From contig JAHLWZ010000800.1 in NCBI GenBank assembly GCA_020536535.1, positions 62,001 to 126,000 of the forward strand: a stretch of DNA of 64,000 bases, written 5' to 3'. The notes under the pieces were generated by a model. It saw only the letters and a list, made by a program, of their open reading frames with translations. It was not told the DNA's origin and ran no database searches. This DNA is from Pelomyxa schiedti (lineage: Eukaryota > Evosea > Pelobiontida > Pelomyxidae). The position numbers were made by a program, and so were the translations under genes. Shown in pieces: positions 1 through 10,969 of this stretch. The stretch's first letter is position 1; each line of letters starts with the position of its first letter.

Positions 1-948
1 GGTGATGCCAGTGTTGTAAATGCACAAGCCCTGGCTGTGCATGCTGCAACGCTTCCGCAGGTACTGGGCATTGTTTCAATGAGTACTGTATTTTTCACTC
101 CTGTCAAGAGCACTGGTAGGTTGTAGCATTGTCCTTCTTTTCTTTTCTATTTTTTTCTCATGTAAATAAAGCTCTTGTCATTACTATGGATGCCATTGCC
201 TCAGCAGCTCCTACTCTACCATTTTATTATTACCACATGCCTGATCAAACTCATGTCGATTTTAAGGTATACAGCCGAAAAGACCGGAAAAAGTAGGAAC
301 TAATGTAATTTTCTAGATGTATGACTTCCTTGTAGAAGTTGATCGTACCCAGCTTCTTCCCACTCTTGCTGGAATCAAAGCGACATATTATGATCTCATG
401 GACTTCACCATGTGCATTAACTACCAGAACCGATTTGGCAAACACTATGACATGTATATATTTAATTATTTCCTGTTATTCACTCACACTTCTACAGGTT
501 AATTGGAAGAGATGAAATTCTTCTTGGTGCCCTTGCTATGGGATGCAAGGGTGCTGTTGGTAGCACTTATAACTACATGGGTGGAATAATGCTTGAAATG
601 TGGAGTGCCTATTCTGCTGGCAACATGACACGGTAAGGAGAGCTTACCAAGCTTTTGTTCTCTCACCGGAATTGAAAAGGGCTCAAGAGCTTCAGAACCA
701 GAACATTGCAATGGTGAATATCCTACATCAGTATTCCAACAAAGGACAGGAAGCCGGAAAGGCAACAATGGAGCTCTTTGGTACAAACTCTATCACCCCA
801 AATAAAAATAGAAATCCTACTCAATGAAACCCTAATGGCACAAACAGGTGTCCCGGTTGGGCAACCAAGACTTCCTAATTACCCCTTCTCAGAGGCAGAC
901 TACACCAACCTTCAGGCCCAACTTCAATCAATTGGCTTGTTACCTTGA
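1..948 (+). CDS. N-acetylneuraminate lyase (sialic acid aldolase), 5' truncated by window edge
   Basis: DapA/NanA-family TIM-barrel aldolase that cleaves N-acetylneuraminate to pyruvate and N-acetylmannosamine. The visible part matches the eukaryotic NPL type: LPFYYYHMPDQT carries the Tyr of the family's YYxxP motif, then GIKATYYDLMDF with the Schiff-base Lys, then GAVGSTYNYMGG and VPVGQPRLPNYPFSEADY. The start lies outside the window. Introns follow 'ACTG' near 114 and 'TTTAAG' near 266. Others precede LIGRDEILLGALAMG (from about 499) and GVPVGQPRLP (from about 848). There is an apparent one-base frameshift near 632: AGNMTR runs into TAA, while RRAYQAFVLSPELKR continues in the next frame and no normal-size intron fits. 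It is therefore either a base-call error or a damaged gene. Stop TGA at 946-948. Confidence 0.85.
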
Positions 949-1017
949 ATTGCCGTATTTGTGTACCTCAAAAGGAAAAAACTGCAACAAAATACAATAG
1001 TTTTAATACAACAATTT

Positions 1018-2594
1018 TCACATGAAAATTGTTTGTCTGGCTTCAATTTTTGCCCTGCAAACCGGGCATAGGCTCACTGCTTCAGCACACGTGGAACACA
1101 GACAACCGTGCCCACAGGGTGCAAGCCTGGTATTCCTTGGTCTCTCCCAGCAAACTTTGCATATCCCGAGGTCTCTGAGGCATCCTTGCGGTAACATTGC
1201 CACAGGGGAGTTTGGGTTGCACGGCTTTGCGGAAGGTGAAGATACTGCACTGACTGTGGAGACAGAGGGTGACCCAACGAGGTCTTGAAGTAGTAGGGAT
1301 ATGGTTTGAACTTTGGCGATATGAGCATGTGCGGACATTACTCGCGGAAGGATATGGTCAATAATTTCCGGAGTGATCGGACTGGTTGGTTGTGGGAAAG
1401 TCAATTGGGACGAGGTTGTACTCCTAGCAGTGGGGTGCCGGGCCGAGAGGGATTTGAGTATGACACTTGTTGCATGAGTTTTGTTCAGCTCTCCCACAGT
1501 CTTCAACATTGCATCATGGGTTTCCTGAAGATTTTCAATGGTTTCTGTTTGCCTTGCAAGTTCCTGAAATGTAGAGAAGGTTGCGGGTGTGGGTTTCAAG
1601 GCCGTCTCAAGGTTGGCATGTGACAGACTATCCAACTTGTGCTTGATCCCACTTAAATCGATAGGGGCCATCTGCAGTTGAACGCGGATTTCAGATGTTT
1701 TACGCAACAACTCTGCATGCTTAGTCACTAGTCCCTCAACTGGCTGAAAGGATTTAGCTTTGAAGTTTTGTCACTAGTAATGTAACCTTCAAAACAGGTA
1801 GAATATTTGTCTGTGGTTCGGGTTTTACTCCCAACGAAAGATTTTTCATGATAGTTTCAATTCGTTCCCCTGCACCCTTAAGAGCTGCATCCCCAGATTC
1901 TGGTGTGAGATCCTCACCAAGAATTTTTTTCTGTTCCATGTCCTTTTTTGGGGATCAGGTGGAGTTTAAAAGACAACCTCCTCACTTCCTCATCCTTCTT
2001 TTGTTGGATCATAGTATATGTTTTCTTGAGGCCCTCCTCATACTCATTCATTTGCTTTGTCATTTCAGAAACTTCTTTCTTTTTAAGTTCGGCCTCTTGG
2101 TACTGGCTGTGGGCCTCATGGAGCAAATTCTCGACATCCTCAGTCAGGTCAAGAAGCTTTTCATGCAAGTTCAGGAGGTAAGCAACTTCAGGCCTATAGG
2201 GACCTATCCTGAAAAGTTGTTAAAGATGTGAGGGTCAGGTGAGGAAGGAAGGATCACAGTTTGATATTCTCAATCATGACTTTTCTGCTCAGTTGCAACA
2301 GACTGTCTTTACTGCAAGCCTGAAAGTACTTGTCAACAAAACACACGTAAACAAGGAGAAACCCACAGGTGGCTTGGCAGCAGAGTCACTTTTCGTGGAC
2401 TTTGCCTCGTATTTGCCCGGTACAAAACTGAGGGGTCGCTTACTGCGACTGGCACCTGTAGAGGAAGTAGTGGAAGTTGCAGTGGCAGTTGCAGAGCAAG
2501 ATCTCACATCAGAGAAGTCGTCGTCGTCGCTCAGATTTCCAGCACGATACTCTATGTAGAATTCGTCGTTGAACTCTCTTTGTTTTTCCGTCAC
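1018..2594 (-). CDS. Coiled-coil protein with C-terminal C3HC4 RING finger (probable E3 ubiquitin ligase)
   Basis: Four or more exons on the minus strand. The last exon (1018-1728) ends with a compact RING: CKVCWERPRNTRLAPCGHGC then LCSTCAEAVSLCPVCR, the spacing seen at the C-termini of IAP, MUL1 and Neuralized-type E3 ligases. The middle exons (about 1754-2168) encode Lys/Glu-rich heptads such as ELKKKEVSEMTKQMNEYEEG, predicted coiled coil. The N-terminal exon (about 2370-2594) is acidic and Ser/Thr-rich. Splicing across 2186-2240 restores KLIGPYRPEVAYLLNLHEK in frame. The start is uncertain: the first exon's frame opens with GTG and has no in-frame ATG, so a short upstream exon is probably missing. 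Ligase function is inferred from the RING alone. Confidence 0.7.
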
Positions 2595-2824
2595 TAAGTT
2601 ATTATAGTTTATTAACTACAGCAACGTGGCGTCACCTCTTTGACTTGTTCTTCTTCTTCATTTTTTTGTGGGTCTGATAAAGATCTTTACAGTCCCGCTA
2701 AAACGCCACCCGAGGCATCATTTCCCTGCATTCCTGTGAACGAAAAATCTCACTCCTGTCAAACAAACGGAAAACCAGAAATTGAAGAACAAACAAAGCA
2801 AACGACATCCTCCGATCCCCACGC

Positions 2825-5065
2825 ATGGCTTCCAGTGTACCGTGTGCTTGTGTTGGTGAGATCTACGCTGACATTGTCGTGGTGAATGCAAAGGTGGTGA
2901 CCATGACGGGATTTTGGCCTGGGGCCGAGGAGGCACCTCGTAGTGCTACTGGATTTGCCGTTTTCGGCAATCGCCTGGGCCTGGTTGGCGGCAGCGTGGA
3001 TGACATTTTGAAGCATAAGGGACCGAGGACAAGGGTGATCGACGCTCGAGGAGCTACTGTAATGCCGTCTTTCACTGATTCGCATGCCCACCTTCTCGTT
3101 GGAGCCACGAGACCACTCGAGCTCTCTGAGGTGATGACAAAAGGTGGTTCTGGAAGCACCTTGTGAGATTTCCTTTGCTTTGCCTGGTCCCATCGCTTTT
3201 GGTTGTATTTTATATTGGTTTATCTACTTACCTTCGTGTTTCAGAGGAACTTAGAACCGAGTTACTCTCGGAGTACGAGCAGGTTTGTCAGAGAGACCCC
3301 TCTGGTGAGAAATGGGTGGTTGCTTCACATGCCCAATACGAACTCCTCCGTGACATTGATCGTCATTGGTTCGATACATTCATTCCAGACCGAGGGGTGG
3401 CAATAATGTCTGTGGATTTGCACACTGTCTGGGCTAATACTCGCGCTCTTCGTGAAGCTGGCCTCATGAATAGTACTCCTTCCTCCTGCCCAAAAAGTGA
3501 TGACCTTTTCCATGACAGGCATTCCCTCAAACATCACTGGTGTAGTAGTTGTTGATGCTACAGGAGTTCCAACAGGTGAGGTCCGTGAAATGGACGCCTA
3601 TGCATATCTCCTGAACTTCATGGGTGGCTATGGCTGGGCTCTTGCTAATGGCTTTTCTGACCCCAGTCAAGCCCCAGCATTGGATCCAGTTAAATACGAA
3701 CAAGTAAAAGAAGAAGTGACAAGATTAGCTGTGGTTGCCCAAAAAGAATTTCTTTCTGAAGGAGTGGCTGCTGTACACATGATGGATGGTACCACAGTTT
3801 CATTTAATAATGAAAGTCAATTAAACTTTCTTAGGTTGTATGTCCGAAATGCAAATGTTCTTGGACCTTCAGAAGCACGGACAACTTGCTCTTCGAGTAT
3901 GGCAAGCGCAACTTATTACCCCATCATCCCCACTTTCCCTCATTGTAGGAACAACGCATATGCAGAGAGCTAGCCAGGTACGGTTTTTGGGTTTCCTTAT
4001 ATGACGTTGAAATCACGTAGGGAAAAGTGAAAAGTGGGTTTTGCAAGTTTTTCCTTGATGGTGTGGTAGAAACGAAGACAGCTGCAACTATCGAAGACTA
4101 TGAAGGCAACCCTGGAAATAAAGGGTCATTTGTCTGGGATCTTGGCAAGTTCCACGAGGCCATATCTTGTTGTGACAATCACGGTATCCCATTTCCCTCA
4201 CCAAGTTAAAGAAAATTAGTTCCATTTCAGGTCTGGAAGCAGCCACTCACTGTGTTGGTGATGCGGCCGTTCGGGCTGCCCTGGACACTTATGAATCCGT
4301 CATGAGAAATTCAACTAGGTACCACTAAAGTATATCCAACACCGCTCATCCAATAAGGCACGATCACAAATTTCGGATCGAGCATCTGGAGATGGTTAAT
4401 GCAAGAGACTTAGCTAGACTTGCTGAATTGAAAGTGACGGCATCGATGCAACCTCTTCACTACACACCACTGGAAGATGCGACGTCATGGTGGGATTTCA
4501 TTTCTCAACTACTGTTGTGACAGTTGGTTTCAGGATAAGATATGCTGGTTTAAGTAGGTTTGAGCAATCCTGGCCTTGGAAGTCTCTCTACCAACTTGGG
4601 GCAAATGTGATATTTGGAAGGTTTCTCCAACAACTTTACTGGACTTAGACTGATTTGCCATATCAGTGATTGGCCAATTGTTGACTGCGCTGTATTTCAG
4701 GCACTTCACGCATGCATGGCGCGGGAAAATCTCCCCCAAGAACAGGTTAAGGTATGAACCGAGTTTCCTCACCCTTTTACAATTAATCCCTCTAGCCTAG
4801 ACTACTTGAACTTCTCAGTTCATACACTGTACGTCCAGCACTCGTGGAGCAAAGGTCTCCTACAGAACCACCAAGGGGAGTGATCAAGGTTTACACTAAT
4901 TAATTTCCTCAAGTAAAGTGACTTGCCTAGGATGGTGCCTATGCTGACTTTATTGTCCTTGATCGTGACATCTTTGCTGACGACTTCCCAGCAAACCACC
5001 TCCATTTCGTATCCGTTCTTATTACCTGCTGTGATGGAAAAGTCGAGTATGAAAGAAGTGACTAG
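2825..5065 (+). CDS. Amidohydrolase family 3 enzyme (YtcJ-like metal-dependent hydrolase)
   Basis: Many-exon gene for a bacterial-type exoenzyme of the amidohydrolase superfamily; substrate unknown. Landmarks in order: N-terminal beta-sandwich (ADIVVVNAKVVTM), then VIDARGATVMPSFTDSHAHL with the HxH metal motif, and SVDLHTVWANTRALREAGLM. Next come GVPTGEVREMDAYAYL, SGFCKFFLDGVVETKTAA, HDHKFRIEHLEMV (barrel His) and SDWPIVDCAVFQALHACMA (the GSDWP strand). It ends with GAYADFIVLDRDIFADDFPA. Introns such as GLMN^S at 3469-3531 restore frame. One junction near 3835-3880 does not join cleanly (short 35-nt intron or frameshift). ATG at 2825 gives the expected N-terminus. A paralogue lies at 10970-13068. 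Its end is convergent with the M20 peptidase, 62 bases away. Confidence 0.85.
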
Positions 5066-5127
5066 CCTAGTAGCGTATATACAATAGCAAAACAACCAAA
5101 AAGGCCAAAGCAGAACCCAAAAATCAC

Positions 5128-6462
5128 TCAACTTTTCATCATAAGCAAAGCCACATTCTCATACACCCTTGCCGCCCTCTCAAGCGAATCCAGCACCACG
5201 TACTCATCCGGGGCGTGCTGGTTCCCCCCCGAAGGGCCCCACACGCAAGTGGGTATCCCATACCCGTTCAGCAAGTAGGACTCATTCGCCGGGCCCGATA
5301 TCTTGAGCCGCGGCGGCGCCCCGTACTCGCTGGCGATGGCCTCGCTCAGGCACCGCACGACCTTGGACCCGGTCGGTATCTGGGTCGGCGGCAGCCTCTC
5401 TGCGGCGGCCACTTCGACCTTGAGCGGCGGCCGGCGGGAGCACACGTCCGCCACGGCCCGCCTGATCTCGGCCTCGACGAGGTCCACCGGCACGGAGGGG
5501 ACCAGCCTGACGTCGACCACGGCGTCGCAGGAGCCCGGGACGACGCCGGCGCCCGAGCCACCGGTGCACAGCGCCGGCGTTATGACGGTCGTGAGACGGC
5601 CGAACAGTTCGTCGGAATTCCCGGTGCGAGAATTCTCGTTGGAATTGTTGGTGCTGGTGCTGGTGGTTGTTGATGTGGATGTGGCATCGAGGGGGAGGAG
5701 GCTTTTCGATGCCAGCTGGGAATCTAGTTGTTCAAGGGCTAGAAAGACTGCGGACATTCCGGTGATTGCGTTGCCACCCCTCGGGGCTATTTGCCACTGG
5801 CTGGAACCGCAGTGCATCGGGGTGCCTTGGGAATGGAGCTTGAACCTGGCGACGCCCCTGTGGCCCACGCAGACGTCGCCGGTCTGGCCGGCATAGGCGT
5901 ATATTGCCCCGTCGGCGTTCAGCCTCCCAGAGTCGTGGACGGCCTTCACCCCGAGCCTCCCCGTCGCGCCGGATTCCTCGTCCGGGACGCACAGCAGCTG
6001 CACCGGCCTGGTCACCGCGCTGCCGTCCGCGGAGACCGAGTCCCTCAGCCGCAGCAACGCCCACATGGCGGCGGCTATCCCGGCCTTGTTGTCCGCCGCG
6101 CCCCTCCCGTACATCCTCCCGTCGGCTATCTCGGCGCCGAACGGGTCGTGCTTCCAGGCCGCGACCGGGGCCTCGGGCACAGTGTCCATGTGGGCCACAA
6201 TCAGCAGGGCCGACCGGGCCCGGTCGCCGCAGCTGGCCCGCTCGGCCGCGGAAGGCTCCGGCTCCAGGGTGACCAGGACCGCGGGGCGCTGGGCCGAGCC
6301 CTCCAGGTGGTCGAAGACCAGCACTTGGGGCGCGAGGCCGTGCCCCGCCGCGAACCCCGCGATGACGCTGGCCACCTCGAGCTCCGGGTGCACCCCGTTG
6401 ACTGACCGCGTCCTCACCAACTGCTGCAAGAACCCCGTGATCTCAGCGGCGTAGCGGCTCAT
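5128..6462 (-). CDS. M20-family metallopeptidase / deacylase (ArgE-DapE-CPG2 type), intronless
   Basis: Single uninterrupted frame of about 444 residues from ATG 6462. Hydrolyses an amide bond of an N-acylated amino acid or small peptide; exact substrate unknown. M20 motifs: LLIVAHMDTVPEAP (zinc His and Asp), WKHDPFGAEIADGRMYGRGA followed by DNKAG (bridging Asp), CVPDEESGATGRLG (catalytic Glu pair), and QHAPDEYVVLDSLERAARVY (C-terminal zinc His). A Thr/Ser/Asn-rich insert of about 30 residues lies in the dimerisation-domain region. The gene has no introns and is far more GC-rich than its neighbours, which fits recent lateral transfer from a GC-rich bacterium. The frame extends upstream to 6669, but that part looks like non-conserved leader, so ATG 6462 is preferred. 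Confidence 0.88.
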   Translation of the reverse strand: MSRYAAEITGFLQQLVRTRSVNGVHPELEVASVIAGFAAGHGLAPQVLVFDHLEGSAQRPAVLVTLEPEPSAAERASCGDRARSALLIVAHMDTVPEAPVAAWKHDPFGAEIADGRMYGRGAADNKAGIAAAMWALLRLRDSVSADGSAVTRPVQLLCVPDEESGATGRLGVKAVHDSGRLNADGAIYAYAGQTGDVCVGHRGVARFKLHSQGTPMHCGSSQWQIAPRGGNAITGMSAVFLALEQLDSQLASKSLLPLDATSTSTTTSTSTNNSNENSRTGNSDELFGRLTTVITPALCTGGSGAGVVPGSCDAVVDVRLVPSVPVDLVEAEIRRAVADVCSRRPPLKVEVAAAERLPPTQIPTGSKVVRCLSEAIASEYGAPPRLKISGPANESYLLNGYGIPTCVWGPSGGNQHAPDEYVVLDSLERAARVYENVALLMMKS

Positions 6463-7030
6463 CGTTCGCCTGTTTCTTCTTTCTGGTTGCTTTACTGTTA
6501 CTGAAACGATTTCGAAGAACAGAAACCGAATCAATGAGTGACGCCGAACTACCGGTTGGTAGCCCTGGGTGAGGTCATAGTATGACTCTCGGCCACCCTG
6601 GGCGTCGTGGTGCAATGTGTTTGACTGCTGTGGTTGATGAGATTCGAAACAGTGCCTCATAGTTTCCAAGAGTTCATGGGAGTGGCTTCAGCAGGCTTGA
6701 GGTACCTCTTTGCCAGGCAAAAAGGAAAATGCCCTCGAGATACAACATATACAGTTCCACAAACCTTGAAATGCCTCACTATCACGATTTGGACACTGGT
6801 CTGCTCCTTGTGGATCCGTCAATTGTTCCCCAAGCTTGGTGACCACAAAAATAAAGAACTCTGTTTTATTATTCCTTTTGTGTAATTTGATTACAATAGC
6901 GCCGAAGGAGCATACAAAAGGATGGTAAAATATTGTACTAAAGGGTAGAATAAAATGAGCTTTGGGGTCTATGATCTCTTATAGTGCAAGGTAGAGTCTA
7001 CAAGGTCACCATCCAGAAATTTCATAGAAA
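6463..7030. other. Intergenic stretch with possible terminal exon of an unidentified plus-strand gene
   Basis: No recognised gene. A plus-strand frame at about 6729-6831 reads AKRKMPSRYNIYSSTNLEMP and ends VDPSIVPQAW before TGA. It is preceded by a plausible acceptor (ctctttgccag) and followed by AATAAA at 6850-6855. This could be the last exon of a small gene, but no start or domain was found. The rest looks like promoter and UTR sequence. Confidence 0.3.
6850..6855 (+). promoter_or_regulatory. Candidate polyadenylation signal AATAAA
   Basis: Canonical hexamer about 20 bases after the TGA that ends the possible plus-strand exon near 6831. It supports, but does not prove, a transcript end here. 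Confidence 0.3.
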
Positions 7031-7413
7031 CTAGTGACGAGTTGGTGAAGTACACAAAATCTGGCCAAACAAACCTTGTCTACCAGACTTGAAATCCAGA
7101 TGCAGAGTATTTCCTTCTACTGTATACATTCCTGTATCACTTGAACTCACCCTTTCCCCCAACTGCATTTGAATGAGCCACCAAGCACCCCCAAAGTGCA
7201 CTGTAGGCAATAGGTAATAAGAAAACGCCCCACAAACCAACATACAGTGTACCAGGAGCAAGTCTCGAAATAAGAGCGAGTATAGGTGAAAGAGCCATTG
7301 GCAGCAAACGTGTACTCAGAGTACTCAGTGGATTCCTCAGTGTGCCTCCACACACCACCAACAATCTCCCCTTTGTTTTCTTCGCTGCTGTCATTGTCCT
7401 GCGCTGATGCCAT
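7031..7413 (-). CDS. Hypothetical small beta-rich protein, two or three exons
   Basis: Starts at ATG 7413 with MASAQDNDSSEENKGEIVGG, followed by VWRHTEESTEYSEYTFAANG and SFTYTRSYFETCSW. An intron with 5' GTACAC (about 7255 down to 7194) joins to a second exon with GAWWLIQMQLGERV, DTGMYTVEGNTLHLDF and stop TAG at 7031. The alternation of Trp/Tyr and Gly-turns (feature, G-W, G-Y-V-G-N-L) resembles small lipocalin/NlpE-like barrels, but this is only a pattern resemblance. It is divergent from the next gene with about 85 bases between starts, so a shared promoter is likely. Function unknown. Confidence 0.5.
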
Positions 7414-7497
7414 CGTACTCTCTTCTTTCTTCTTTCTCAATCGAAATGGTGGTTCAAGGAATGTGGTCACCGAAAGAAACAAACAAGCCGAATCTCG

Positions 7498-8368
7498 ATG
7501 GACCCACTGGCTCGCAATGTTGCAATGCACAGGCAATATGGGCCCGGCTCTGTGGCCAATACAAGGAGGGCGAGGAGGCGGCCTATCGACGATAGTCCGT
7601 ATCCCTATGAGGAGGACTGCTCAAACCTCAAAGTCATCGGCCTCCCTCTGTTTTCTTATTCCGACGTGTGTTTTCTCAGGAGTTTTTTTTCTATTTACCT
7701 GCTTCTGCCTCCTTCCTTTGCTAACCTTTTTTTTTGGTGGTGCTGTATTGTCATAGTATTTTGATAGCAGGAGGGACTACATCTCTGAGGAACCAGAGAC
7801 ACCTCCAGACCATGTCATTTTCACTGACATTCAGTATCCACAGATATCTTCAACTCAGCAAGATACCACTGTTGTTGTTTCCAACGAAATACCACAACCA
7901 CAACTCAGCACCACAGAGCCACAAGCAGTCACCACAGAATTTGCACCCAACAATAGTGAAGCAACGGCAATAATCCAAGAGGACCCCGCACTCTTTTGCG
8001 TAACGGACGCAAACATAACAACGTCAGCAACTACAAATGCAACATATTCAACACAACAGGGTACAACCACAACAAAAACCTATAGAAGAACAAATGGAGA
8101 GAAGCCACTCACAGTCACAAGGAATTCATGCACACAAACAACGCCCAGAACCAACTGCACAACAACAACCTCAGATCAACAACAAACCTCAAATGAGGAG
8201 GGAGGAACACACTCTGTACTAAAGCGGCATAACCAGGCCACAGATACGGACTCTTACAAATATGTGAAGCCGCAACAAGTGGTGGCACTGGAGTCATGGC
8301 TACTTTCCCTGGAGTGCTTCCGGACAAAGAGGGGTGCCCCAAAATACTGGGAAACACTCAGAGTGTAA
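7498..8368 (+). CDS. Hypothetical Thr/Gln-rich protein, two exons
   Basis: Exon 1 begins at ATG 7498 (MDPLARNVAMHRQYGPGSVA) and is Arg-rich (NTRRARRRPIDD). Splicing 'GACGT^gtgttttctc' near 7669 to 'gatagcag^GAGGGAC' near 7772 gives SYSDVRDYISEEPETPPD in frame. The body is rich in Thr, Gln and Ser and probably disordered. The C-terminus is a compact, hydrophobic-basic segment (VVALESWLLSLECFRTKRGA) that could be a short helical domain. Stop TAA at 8366-8368. No family recognised; the basic N-terminus and low-complexity body would fit a nuclear protein. Confidence 0.55.
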
Positions 8369-8528
8369 TATAAAGATGGATGATGAAACTCGACAAGAAT
8401 ACAATAGATATTCCTGAAGGGCTTTTAAGTACCTCTGTAAATTGTGCGGCACAGGTTCAACATAATACAACCTGGCACTCAATTTCGGTGGTATTTGGGT
8501 GCCTATTCATTCCGTTCTTGTTTACTTT

Positions 8529-8549
8529 TTTTTTTTTTTTTTTTTTTTA
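8529..8549 (+). repeat. Homopolymer T tract
   Basis: An uninterrupted run of about 21 T between the convergent gene ends near 8368 and 8646. Similar long A or T runs occur near 48057, 56768, 55081 and 52488. In this genome they mark gene ends and introns. Confidence 0.8.
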
Positions 8550-8645
8550 CTAGGTTAGAATCTTGATAGATGCATGTTAACAACTACGATTCTTTGATTG
8601 TTTCTAGAGTGAGGAATAAGTACCTGCGCCTTGACAAGGTTTTCA

Positions 8646-8873
8646 TTACGATGACGAAGTGTTGCTTGGAGCATCTGTCGCGTGTGTCGTTGTCGTTGAT
8701 GCTGGTGCAGTCTTCGACGATGCCAGGATAGACGTGAGGTACTGATTTGTTTGCACCTTCAAGGACGCCAGATCTGCCAAAACGGCCTCCAACGAACCAC
8801 CGCCTATGGACGACCCCTGGGGCGTAAATTCGGCCAATGGACTACCGTCCACAGACACCCTCACACACGACAT
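8646..8873 (-). CDS. Hypothetical small protein (75 aa)
   Basis: Single frame from ATG 8873 to TAA 8646. The N-terminus is MSCVRVSVDGSPLAEFTPQG; the middle GGSLEAVLADLASLKVQTNQ followed by YLTSILASSK is predicted helix. The tail is Thr/Ser-rich. The layout (short beta start, amphipathic helix, disordered tail) vaguely recalls Gon7-type KEOPS subunits, but no diagnostic motif is seen. It may be complete, since a promoter-like gap of 420 bases separates it from the divergent gene at 9294. Function unknown. Confidence 0.45.
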   Translation of the reverse strand: MSCVRVSVDGSPLAEFTPQGSSIGGGSLEAVLADLASLKVQTNQYLTSILASSKTAPASTTTTHATDAPSNTSSS

Positions 8874-9293
8874 ATTCTAATTGGCAAGTACGTTCCTGTT
8901 CTGAGAATTCGATCACCATCTGATCCAAGCTTGTAAGCCAGTAGTTTGAGGGAGGTGAGGCACTCTTCAAGCTTGTTTGGTGAGAGAGGTTTTTACCCGC
9001 CCTCCAGATCAGTCTCAATCCACCGTTCTCCTCCAAGAAATCATGTTCCCTCCCCTGAACAAACACGCTTCCAGGCCAGTTGTGCTGGACTGCCGTGGGG
9101 GAACACCTGCAGGACTGAGGTGCAGAGTGTCCGATCGGGTACGAGATCCCACACCAAAATTCCGCTGATTTTCGGTTCCGGTAGAATCGGAAACCATCAC
9201 GCCTCCCCAAAAGCAAGAAAAGTGTAAGAAGAAAGCACGGCGAAAAAAAGAACACAACTAAAAAAAGAAAAAAAAACCCTTCAAATCAGAAAC
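8874..9293. other. Divergent promoter region
   Basis: Gap of 420 bases between the starts of the small minus-strand gene and the plus-strand BNR gene. No convincing exon on either strand. The last 50 bases before 9294 are A-rich (aaaaaaagaacacaac), as seen upstream of several starts in this window. Confidence 0.5.
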
Positions 9294-10679
9294 ATGCACG
9301 TGTCTGGTGTCGTTGTTGCGGTGTTGTCGCTTATCGCGGCCGCGAGATCTGCCGAGTGGAAGTTGGTCACTAACAACCTTGGCTACTACGGCGATGCCGT
9401 TTCATTCTCCGACGCAGCTCACGGCCTCCTCATCGGCGGCGAGAGCCTCTGGGTTACCAACAACAGCGGAATCGACTTCTACAAGGTCGGGTTCGATCAC
9501 GCTCCTGTTACGAGATTCCTCGATTCTGCTGCCACTACTACAAGCATGGTGGCTTGCGGTGCTGGTGACTCTTCCTACGTAAGTTTGGAGCTTTTTTTTT
9601 TTGTTGGCTGCTAAGTTGACTATTGCGTAGTTCGTTGGCTGCGTTTACAGCACCGACTTGGGAACTACCTGGACTACAACTGATGAAAGGTTTTTCTTCC
9701 CTTTTGTGCTGTTTTTTTTTGCCTTGTTCACCAATTTGTAGTTACATTCACTGTGAATGGAGAGACGTGAAGCGTTACGGAACCTCCTTCGTCAAGACTG
9801 GCGATTGGACTGACTTGGTGCGCTCTGGAAGTGGCATTTCCTATTCCGAGTGAGTTTTCCGAATGGCTACCTTTTAATTGAGTGTAATGTAGGGATGGAG
9901 GAAAGTCTTGGACCAACCGAGCATGGATCGATGGTGTAAGTGCCTGGTACTCCAGTTTCACCTCAAACCTGTTCGGCTGGACAGTTGGTGGCAACAGCGA
10001 TCTCTTCAACGCTAGCTTGAACAGAGCCGTTCTTTGCAAAACCACAAATGGTGGTCTTGGCTGGACGACTCTCAAGGATGTCTCTGGCGGGTACAATTGC
10101 TTTAGTACTACCAGTAACCTCCTTATTTACATCAAAAAAAGGCAAACCTATGCCGGGATAGACTTCGTTGATAACATGCATGGATGGACTATTAGCAACA
10201 TCCCATCAAGTAATGCACCCGTTGGCAAGGGCACTACTAACACCGATTCACAGCTGACACTTCTGATGCTTACGGCATGATCGAAGCAACTACAAACGGC
10301 GGTTCAGCCTGGAGTGTCCAATTCAAGGTAACCGGTGTAACCTTGAAGTCCATTTACATGGTTAGCTCCACTGAAGGGTGGGTTGTTGGTAAGCAGTTTT
10401 GCTCTTATTTCTCCGTAGAACAGGTTTTGCTTACGCAACTAGGTGGCTATGAGGACGGCCTTGTTTACAGAAGCTTGTTCTATTATACCACCGATGGAGG
10501 TGCCACATGGACCAGCTACGAACTTCGTGGGGTATGTTTTCTGTTCCTCAAGGCCAATGGTTTTAACTGTTCATGTTCAGTACATTGTCAACAATGTAGA
10601 CGGCTTTGATGCCAAGCACGTGTATGCTTCTGCCGAATCAGAGACCAATGGGGCCTCTGTATTGCAGTGGTTTGCTTAA
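9294..10679 (+). CDS. Secreted BNR / YCF48-like beta-propeller protein
   Basis: ATG 9294 opens a clear signal peptide (MHVSGVVVAVLSLIAAARSA), so the protein enters the secretory route. The mature part has repeated BNR/Asp-box and HCF136-like blades: GLLIGGESLWVTNNSG, then CVYSTDLGTTWTT. Later come GWTVGGNSDLFNA, CKTTNGGLGWTTL, IEATTNGGSAWSVQF and YYTTDGGATWTSYELRG. At least six short introns (for example after AGDSSY, after GISYSE and after VVG near 10387) restore frame. The last exon ends VYASAESETNGASVLQWFA with TAA at 10677. Proteins of this fold act as sialidases, glycosidases or assembly factors. No Arg triad of sialidase could be assigned, so the function is open. Confidence 0.72.
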
Positions 10680-10969
10680 ACTATCCACAAGCAAACCTAT
10701 TTTTTTTTGCGTTCCTAAGACCAAGCGTTATTTAAAACAAATATTTGCGTAACCATTCCTAGGGTATTCCTTGCCCACAAGTTCGGTGTGAAAAGAAAAG
10801 TAAAAGTTGTCTGTGGAACAGTGGCAGTGCCGTGTTGCTGAATTGCCTTGTTTTTGGCACTTGAGCATCTGTGCATTAGCGCGGGTGCTCTGGTCCAAAC
10901 ACAAGGCATTTGGGACGTCCTAGAGACCCTTAGGAACAAAATTAAATTTATTTCATCTCTAGGAGGGTG

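Noticed and set aside
632-650. 19-nt intron gtaaggagagcttaccaag in the lyase gene
   Set aside because: Removing it does not restore the frame of the downstream homology.
5303-6405. Several plus-strand frames of 130-204 residues
   Set aside because: Shadows of the GC-rich M20 peptidase, which carries all the motifs of its family on the minus strand.
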